Assembly (NCBI GenBank): GCA_947683625.1
Contig: CANTUR010000630.1
Coordinates: 3,534,001 to 3,598,000 of the forward strand
Source of the DNA: Mallotus nudiflorus
Taxonomy: Eukaryota > Streptophyta > Magnoliopsida > Malpighiales > Euphorbiaceae
Length of the DNA: 64,000 bases
Direction: 5' to 3'
Shown here: piece by piece, positions 58,695 through 64,000 of the stretch
Position numbering within the stretch: position 1 is the stretch's first letter
Layout of the letters: each line of letters begins with the position of its first letter
Notes under the pieces: generated by a model
Seen by the model: only the letters and a program-made list of their open reading frames with translations
Database searches by the model: none
What the model was told of the DNA's origin: nothing
Position numbers and translations under genes: made by a program

Positions 58695-59730
58695 GGATTA
58701 TATAAACTTTTATACAAAGGAGAATATATTAGGAAGAGGCTTGTTCATAGTAAGGACACTACTTGTAAAAGTGAATTAAGAATGAATAGGATAGAAGATC
58801 ATTTTTTTTTTAAGTTATGTGAGATGCTTGAAAATGTTGGAGGTTTAAAACCAACAAGAAATATGCAAGTGGATAAGCAAGTAGGATTATTTTTGCATAT
58901 TATTTCCCATCATCAAAAGACTAGAACTATCCTTATAAACTTTCAAAGGTCGAGAGAGACTGTAAGTCACTGCTTTCACAAGGTTTTAAATGTGACTATA
59001 CACTTGCAAGGTCACTTATTTAAAAAACCTAAGCCTATCCATTCAAATTGTACAGATGAGTGATCGAAATGGTTTAAGATAGGTATTTTATATGTTTAAT
59101 ATTCTTGTTCTTAGGTTTGGAGATGCATGAAAATTTTATGCTACATAGTTTTATTCATTTTTATAATTGCTTTGGACGTTGGATGTTGCCATAAATGTAT
59201 TGAGTGTATGTACACTAGACATGCAATTGTTTATGTCCTTCCTAATTAGGAAGGATCAGCAGCTGACAGAAAAGTGCTTATGCAATTAGTAGGAGAAATA
59301 GGCTTTAAATACCACAAGGTAAGATTTTCACACAATTAGAAATAGTAATTTGGTACTATCTAGTTCATAAGCATCATTTAATTAACTTAGAATTTTTGGG
59401 GTTTTAGGTTGTTACTATCTAGTTAATGCTAGATATGCAAATACTGAGGGATTTCTTGCACCATTTAGGGGACAAAGATATCACTTGAGTGAGTGGTGTG
59501 GAGGTCATTATCCAAGAATTGAACAAGAATTTTTTAATATGAAACATGTAGCTGCTCATAATGTTATTGAGTGTTGTTTTGGATTACTTTAATTGAAGTG
59601 GAGAATTCTTAGATGTTCATCTTATTATTTAGTTAGAATTTACAATCGAATTATCATTGTTGTTGCTTGCTTTACAATTTCATTTGGAGCACGAAATAGA
59701 TCCTTTTGAAGCTAAATTAAGTGAAAGTGA
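58695..59730 (+). pseudogene. Second Harbinger-type transposase (HARBI1/ALP1-like), different lineage
   Basis: The readable N-terminal domain includes CKSELRMNRIEDHFFFKLCE, NMQVDKQVGLFLHIISHHQK and TVSHCFHKVLNVTIHLQGHL (58765-59060). Downstream come AIVYVLPN and EGSAADRKVL (59222-59275, containing the second catalytic Asp). FFNMKHVAAHNVIECCFGLL follows near 59530-59590 (Glu region). The stretch around the first Asp is deleted or unreadable. Its sequence differs from the ORF2 next door, so it is not a duplicate. ALP1-like genes include domesticated ones, but stops and shifts make this a relic. Confidence 0.8.
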
Positions 59731-61180
59731 AACAATGATAAAATGAAAGATCATCCAATAACTACAATTGAACCATCAGAAGTTTGGACATCAATATGTA
59801 TGAAGACGAAGAAGAAGAAGAATATATTATTATTATTATTATTATAAAATAAAAATTTATTAAAATTTATTTTATTTTTTTATTTATAGTTTAACTCATA
59901 ATTATTTTTGGTTAATAAAAATTTAAAATATTTAAAGATACAAATTTAGCTATCATCGTTTACAAAATTTTTAATGAATGAAAATGTGAAATTAAAATTT
60001 TTCAATTGTTTATTTCTTTTTTCACTTTTTTCAATTTAGTTTATAATTTTTAATAAATTTTATAAATTTATCATAATTTACACAAAAATAAAATGTAGAA
60101 AAAGTAAATTTAAATTATTGTCATGAATAATTTAGTTTTTTCTCTATATAACTTGTTGTAAACACTTTATTATTATTATTTTTTTACAGATTGCAACACT
60201 TAATTATTATAAAAATAATTTAAACATTAAATTCATAAATTTTAAAAGTTTAGAAACTAGAAATATTTTTACCCCCTATCTTAATTATATCAGCTAACAT
60301 TGTGCCTGCAGCTTTATTTGTTTCTATTTTGAAACTAAGGTTAGGATAGAATTAAATGTGTATAGTTTTCTTGTGATAGGTAAACTAAGGTGGGATTTAG
60401 TTTTACTTTAGGAACTGTAAGAGCTTTGTCTTTTTTTTAAAAAAAATAATAATAATGATAGTCTATGCATGTTTTAATTTTTAATTTTCTGGAATTGACA
60501 TTCTTTGGGTGAGAGAGATTTCTTTAAAATTCACTTTTTCTTAAATTTTCTTTAAGTATAAGTGCTCGTATTATTTTTATGACAAACTATACAAAAATTA
60601 GTATGATACTAATAAAAATATTCATCTATTTGTAGTTGAAAAGTATATTATTTTTAATTAATTAAATATGTTAATAACCCTTTATAGTTTAAATTTTTTT
60701 ATATACTTTTTAATTATATCTATTATGTTATTAACAGCCATAAATATGAATTATAAGTATTTTAATTAAAAATAAATATATTTTCATATACGTTAATTTG
60801 ATTGATCATTCTTAATATGAATCTGAAAATATTTAAGAAAAAACTGGCACTAGTTTTTCTTTTTTTTTAAAAAAAAAAAACTCTGTTAAGGGCTTTTGAC
60901 TTGTCATTTTAATTTTCCTTATGCTTTGAATGTATACATTTATAGGTTAAAAACAGACGCAAACCTCAAAAAACAATCAAATATTGTGTAAGTTTTAATT
61001 GCATGTTGCTCATTGATATATAAATCCAGTCTTTGTTTAACTTGTGCATGCATTAATTACGATAAAAAATAAATGTATAAAGACATGTAACTATCAGTTT
61101 AATTAGCAATTTATGGGCATTAATCCCATCAAAATTAACTCCTAAATTTAAGTCTATGAAACTGTAGCATCTTCATTAAC
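59731..61180. other. AT-rich intergenic DNA
   Basis: It contains a short ATT microsatellite (59822-59845) and many A- and T-runs. No gene or RNA is recognised. Confidence 0.6.
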
Positions 61181-61296
61181 TTGCATAAAAAGCAAAGCAT
61201 AAAAGCCCCACGCCATTCCTTGAACAAGCCACAAGCAAACCCTCCAATTACTGAAAAATAACTTAATTGCTTATACTTTTTTTTTTCCTAGTCCTC
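61181..61296 (+). promoter_or_regulatory. Proximal promoter and leader of ECA1-like gene 1 (duplicated at 63780-63971)
   Basis: TATA-like cataaaaagcaaagcataaaagcccc (61184-61210) is followed by a leader rich in CA and ending in a T-run before the ATG. Nearly the same 230 bases recur before the partial gene at the window end, so promoter and gene were duplicated together. Confidence 0.55.
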
Positions 61297-61746
61297 ATGG
61301 CATCAAAGAAACATCCCATGCTCATGGTGCTATTCGTTGTTTTAGGAATTATGTCAGCTTATGCTCCAATAGGGTTGTCACAGTTGGAACCAGCTCCAAG
61401 TCCATTTCTCAAAATTCCATTGCCAATTCTAGGTCCATTTCCTGAAATTCCATTGCCAACTCCAGGTCCATTTCCTGATATTCCATTGCCAGGGTTGCTG
61501 CCAGGGCTGCCAGGAAGTGAACAATGTTGGTTATCTCTAATCAATATTAAAGGATGCTTTATTGAAATCATGAATGCACTTCATAAGGGCCAATCTACTA
61601 AAATTGGCACTGCATGTTGCCATGCTATCTTATCTATAGATGATAAATGCTGGCCTCTGATGTTCCCTTTACAACCTTTCTTCCCACCTTTGCTCAAGCA
61701 ATTATGTGATGGACCTAATCATGCTCATGCTCCAACCATGTTTTAG
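61297..61746 (+). CDS. ECA1/prolamin-like secreted six-cysteine protein 1
   Basis: The 149-residue protein has a signal peptide (about residues 1-28, hydrophobic core MLMVLFVVLGIMSAYAPIG). A proline-rich spacer follows with a repeated GPFPxIPLP motif (residues 37-68). The prolamin-like domain has Cys at 77, 87, 107, 108, 118 and 137, in the pattern C-x9-C-x19-CC-x9-C-x18-C. This fits the ECA1 gametogenesis-related family (PF05617), small secreted proteins mostly expressed in egg cells, embryo sacs or other reproductive tissue. I chose ATG 61297 because an upstream in-frame extension has only non-ATG codons. Expression and partner are unknown. Confidence 0.88.
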   Translation: MASKKHPMLMVLFVVLGIMSAYAPIGLSQLEPAPSPFLKIPLPILGPFPEIPLPTPGPFPDIPLPGLLPGLPGSEQCWLSLINIKGCFIEIMNALHKGQSTKIGTACCHAILSIDDKCWPLMFPLQPFFPPLLKQLCDGPNHAHAPTMF

Positions 61747-62150
61747 CTTCAATCAACCATATAATTAATTATATGAAATATATATATGCTCAATGTCATG
61801 GTATAATGTTGGAGACTGTTATCCAAAAGAAATACATAATAAGTGAATGCAAAATTTGCCATCTTCTAATTTCATTTTTATTTCATTGCTAATTTAATTA
61901 AATATTGCACTTATTGTATTTTGCGTTTAATTCCAGTTTAATTATTGTACTTTGAAAAGGTACATTTTTATCAATTCTTAACGATAAAAAAAGATGATAA
62001 TATTCAAGAAATTAGGCTTTGTATATCAAGTTTATCATGTTCTTAGATAATAATAACAATTATCAAAACTAAGATAATTATAATTAAAGCTAATTACGAA
62101 AAAAAATACTAATTAGCCAATAAAACAGTACCTCAAAAACTGTTGAACTC
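61747..62150. other. Intergenic DNA between the two ECA1-like genes
   Basis: It holds the 3' flank of gene 1 and AT-rich spacer. No further gene is seen. Confidence 0.6.
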
Positions 62151-62271
62151 ACCCAACTATTATAAAAAGGCTACGAACTCTGCATAGCCATTTCATCGCA
62201 CAGTTGTACTCTCTTGTGTTCAGTTTCGAGCTTTATCAGCAAAACTCTTTTGTTACAAGCTGCCGGCAAAG
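62151..62271 (+). promoter_or_regulatory. Promoter and leader of ECA1-like gene 2
   Basis: A good TATA box, tattataaaaagg (62158-62170), lies about 105 bases before the ATG. It is followed by ctacgaactctgcatagcc and a leader of about 75 bases. It is not similar to the promoter of gene 1. Confidence 0.6.
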
Positions 62272-62736
62272 ATGATGAAGCAAGTGTTTGCTATTTTGCT
62301 ACTTTTTATTGTTCAGTATGCAACTGCTGCTGATGTTGATGCATTTCCTTTCCCTCGAAAAAGATTCCCGTTCCCATGGGATGGTCACCATGCACTTCCA
62401 CCACGTTCAGCTATTCGCCCACGGTTCCCAGGTCCTCCATCTCCATCTATTGATCCCAAAGCTGCTCAGAAATGCTTGCAAGATTTCCGTATTGAACAAG
62501 GGTGTGTCAGCCAGATTCTGCACTCTTTTGGTTCTCGCAACATCAAGCTTGACCCTAGCTGCTGCAGTGTTGTTTCAGCAATTAGTCAGGACTGTGTCTC
62601 ACCTATCTTTGCTCATTTTAACAACCCATTTTTTGCTGGTCTTTTAAAGCAACATTGCTCTTCCGCTCCAACAACTCCAACTCCATCAACACCAAAACCA
62701 CCAAGTCCTTCAAAGCCATCACTTCCATCAGCATGA
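62272..62736 (+). CDS. ECA1/prolamin-like secreted six-cysteine protein 2
   Basis: The 154-residue protein starts with a signal peptide (about residues 1-20, VFAILLLFIVQYATA). A basic/proline spacer (FPFPRKRFPFP) and a prolamin-like domain follow, with Cys at 68, 78, 97, 98, 108 and 129. The tail is Pro/Ser/Thr-rich (residues 132-154) and may be a cell-wall-associated or O-glycosylated segment. The Cys spacing equals that of gene 1 in the first and middle parts, but the sequences are distant, so this is an old paralogue. A role in gamete or reproductive cell signalling is inferred from the family only. Confidence 0.87.
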   Translation: MMKQVFAILLLFIVQYATAADVDAFPFPRKRFPFPWDGHHALPPRSAIRPRFPGPPSPSIDPKAAQKCLQDFRIEQGCVSQILHSFGSRNIKLDPSCCSVVSAISQDCVSPIFAHFNNPFFAGLLKQHCSSAPTTPTPSTPKPPSPSKPSLPSA

Positions 62737-63520
62737 TTTATCAATCTAGCTAGTTATTTTTATTAGATAGTGAAGATGGTGATCATAATAATAATAACAA
62801 TAATAAGCACAAGGGTGCTTTTTATTTTATTGAATTAGGCTTTTAGATTATAGAGTAGACTATGAGCTAGTATTTGTTGATAGAAAGCAATGTTCCTTTC
62901 ATATATATATAACGAAGATCGCATTAGATTTTGTTTTGTTATTTAATTTGTTATATTTTAATCATTTGAAGCTCTTTATTTCATTATGATGCCCGCAAGG
63001 AAAAAGAGAAAAATTAATTTGCACTATTTCATTAAACATTTTCTAACATTGCATCAACACCTCCACCTATAAATGCTATTTTTGTATTGAATTTTGGTGA
63101 ATTATTATTCTCTGAGAACCTTTATAAAAATTACGAGATTAATTTCATTATATTATTATTCCTCTTCCTTGAGAATTAAGAGAGACCAACACTACATTAC
63201 TTGTTTAGCTGAAAACATAACAAATTAAGTCATGTTACACCAATGAGCCCTCCAATGAAAAAAAATAAATTAGTATATTCTTTACTCTTTCATTTTTTCA
63301 TCTGCGAAAAAATAACAAGTAAATTAAGTCCCTTCAAACACTTATTTATATCAGCTATGGGTAGGAATTTGAAGAGGTACTGCAGTTGAACTATAGAAGT
63401 GGCTTCTATAAAATGCCATGAAATTATTAATGCTCTCATTAGAGATTTATGTGTTGACCTGATTATATGCGTCTATTCTAACAGGATTTCAAATCATGAC
63501 TTGGATATCAATACTCCAAT
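62737..63520. other. Intergenic DNA
   Basis: The 3' flank of gene 2 contains an (ATA)n-like stretch (62786-62805). Nothing further is recognised. Confidence 0.5.
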
Positions 63521-63779
63521 TCCTGAAATATAACTCAATTTCTTCTACTTTTTTTTTTTTAAGTCCTCATGACATCAAAGATTCCAAGCTCATGGTGCTA
63601 TTCATTGTTGTAGGAATTACGGCAGCTTTGGCTCCATGTCACAGTTGGAACCAGCTCCAGGCCATTTCCTGATATTCCATTGCCAGGGGTTGCTGCCAGG
63701 ACAGCCTGGAAGTGAACAATGTTGGTCATCTATAGTCAATATCAAAGGATGCTTTAATGAATCATGAATGCACTTCTTA
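63521..63779 (+). pseudogene. Broken copy of ECA1-like gene 1
   Basis: From the leader (aattcctgaaatataact) through atgacatcaaag (ATG 63569) to tcaatatcaaaggatgcttta (about 63738-63758) it follows gene 1. The signal-peptide and proline-spacer regions are shortened by deletions that shift the frame soon after the start. The proline-repeat part is mostly lost (one GPFP..IP-type unit remains near 63660). Sequence identity stops at about 63779, where a new copy of the gene 1 upstream region begins. Confidence 0.85.
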
Positions 63780-63971
63780 ATTTGTAATTTATGGGCATTA
63801 ATGCCATCAAAATTAACTCCTATATTTAACTCTATGAAACAGTAGCATCGACATTAACTTACATAAAAAGCAAGCATAAAAACCCCACTCTATTCTCTGA
63901 ACAACCCACAAGCAAACCCTCCAATTACTGAAAAATAAGTCAATTTCTTCTACTTTTTTTTTCTAGTCCTC

Positions 63972-64000
63972 ATGGCATCAAAGAAACATCCCATGCTCAT
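63972..64000 (+). CDS. Start of another ECA1-like gene, cut by the window end
   Basis: The ATG at 63972 and the nine codons that follow (MASKKHPMLM) match the start of gene 1 exactly at the protein level. It is preceded by a copy of the gene 1 promoter (63780-63971) containing cataaaaagcaagcataaaaacccc. This is a recent tandem duplicate; whether it is intact cannot be seen. Confidence 0.8.

Noticed and set aside
1..64000. tRNA or rRNA genes
   Set aside because: No cloverleaf with proper A and B boxes or rRNA-like block was seen. The only tRNA-related sequences are the retroelement primer-binding sites.

Overview
The window is nuclear DNA of a flowering plant, very probably a eudicot. The base composition is AT-rich and several genes contain introns. 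Plant retroelement and PIF/Harbinger families are present. The recognisable host genes are plant-typical: CDC26 with TTM3, an acidic nuclear protein, and ECA1/prolamin-like reproductive secreted proteins. A Malpighiales source such as Euphorbiaceae would fit the gene content, but the sequence alone does not prove it.

About two thirds of the window is nested, decayed transposon DNA. Positions 1-5106 hold pieces of long (about 3.2 kb) LTRs that run from TGTAAT to GTGACA. Positions 5107-16210 are a complete 11.1 kb gag-only element of Tat/Ogre type: 2.05 kb LTRs, a tRNA-Arg-like primer site, a broken gag, no pol, antisense gene-like segments and three tandem arrays. Positions 16262-18743 are microsatellites, a 0.6 kb tandem duplication and unassigned DNA. 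Positions 18744-32615 are a three-level nest of LTR elements (B contains A, A contains C). Each level has a recognisable target-site duplication, and A carries a stop-riddled chromovirus gag-pol. Positions 32980-36576 are the 5' part of a minus-strand relative with LTR, initiator-Met primer site and gag start. It lies beside a DUF1985/Ulp1-type pseudogene (36590-39749). Positions 39925-43128 are a long-TIR element that encloses a solo LTR of the gag-only family.

The host island begins at 43381. CDC26 (43416-43604) and TTM3 (43624-44229) lie 19 bases apart on the same strand, matching the bicistronic CDC26-TTM3 arrangement known in plants. A minus-strand gene for an acidic protein with a basic C-terminal nuclear signal follows (46623 to about 48749). 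Positions 48750-51586 are low-complexity AT-rich DNA. Positions 51587-59715 hold two different PIF/Harbinger transposase remnants. The SANT-like accessory gene of the first is split by a solo LTR (52616-55874) with a perfect 5 bp duplication. The right end (61297-64000) is a tandem cluster of ECA1/prolamin-like six-cysteine secreted proteins: two intact genes, one pseudogene and the first codons of another copy.

The least explained structure is two sets of inverted repeats in the retroelements. One is an array of roughly twenty short hairpins (13360-14045). The other is a set of stem-loop modules in every long LTR. In both, the loop sequence is constant while the stem sequences differ and remain complementary, which suggests a folded RNA.
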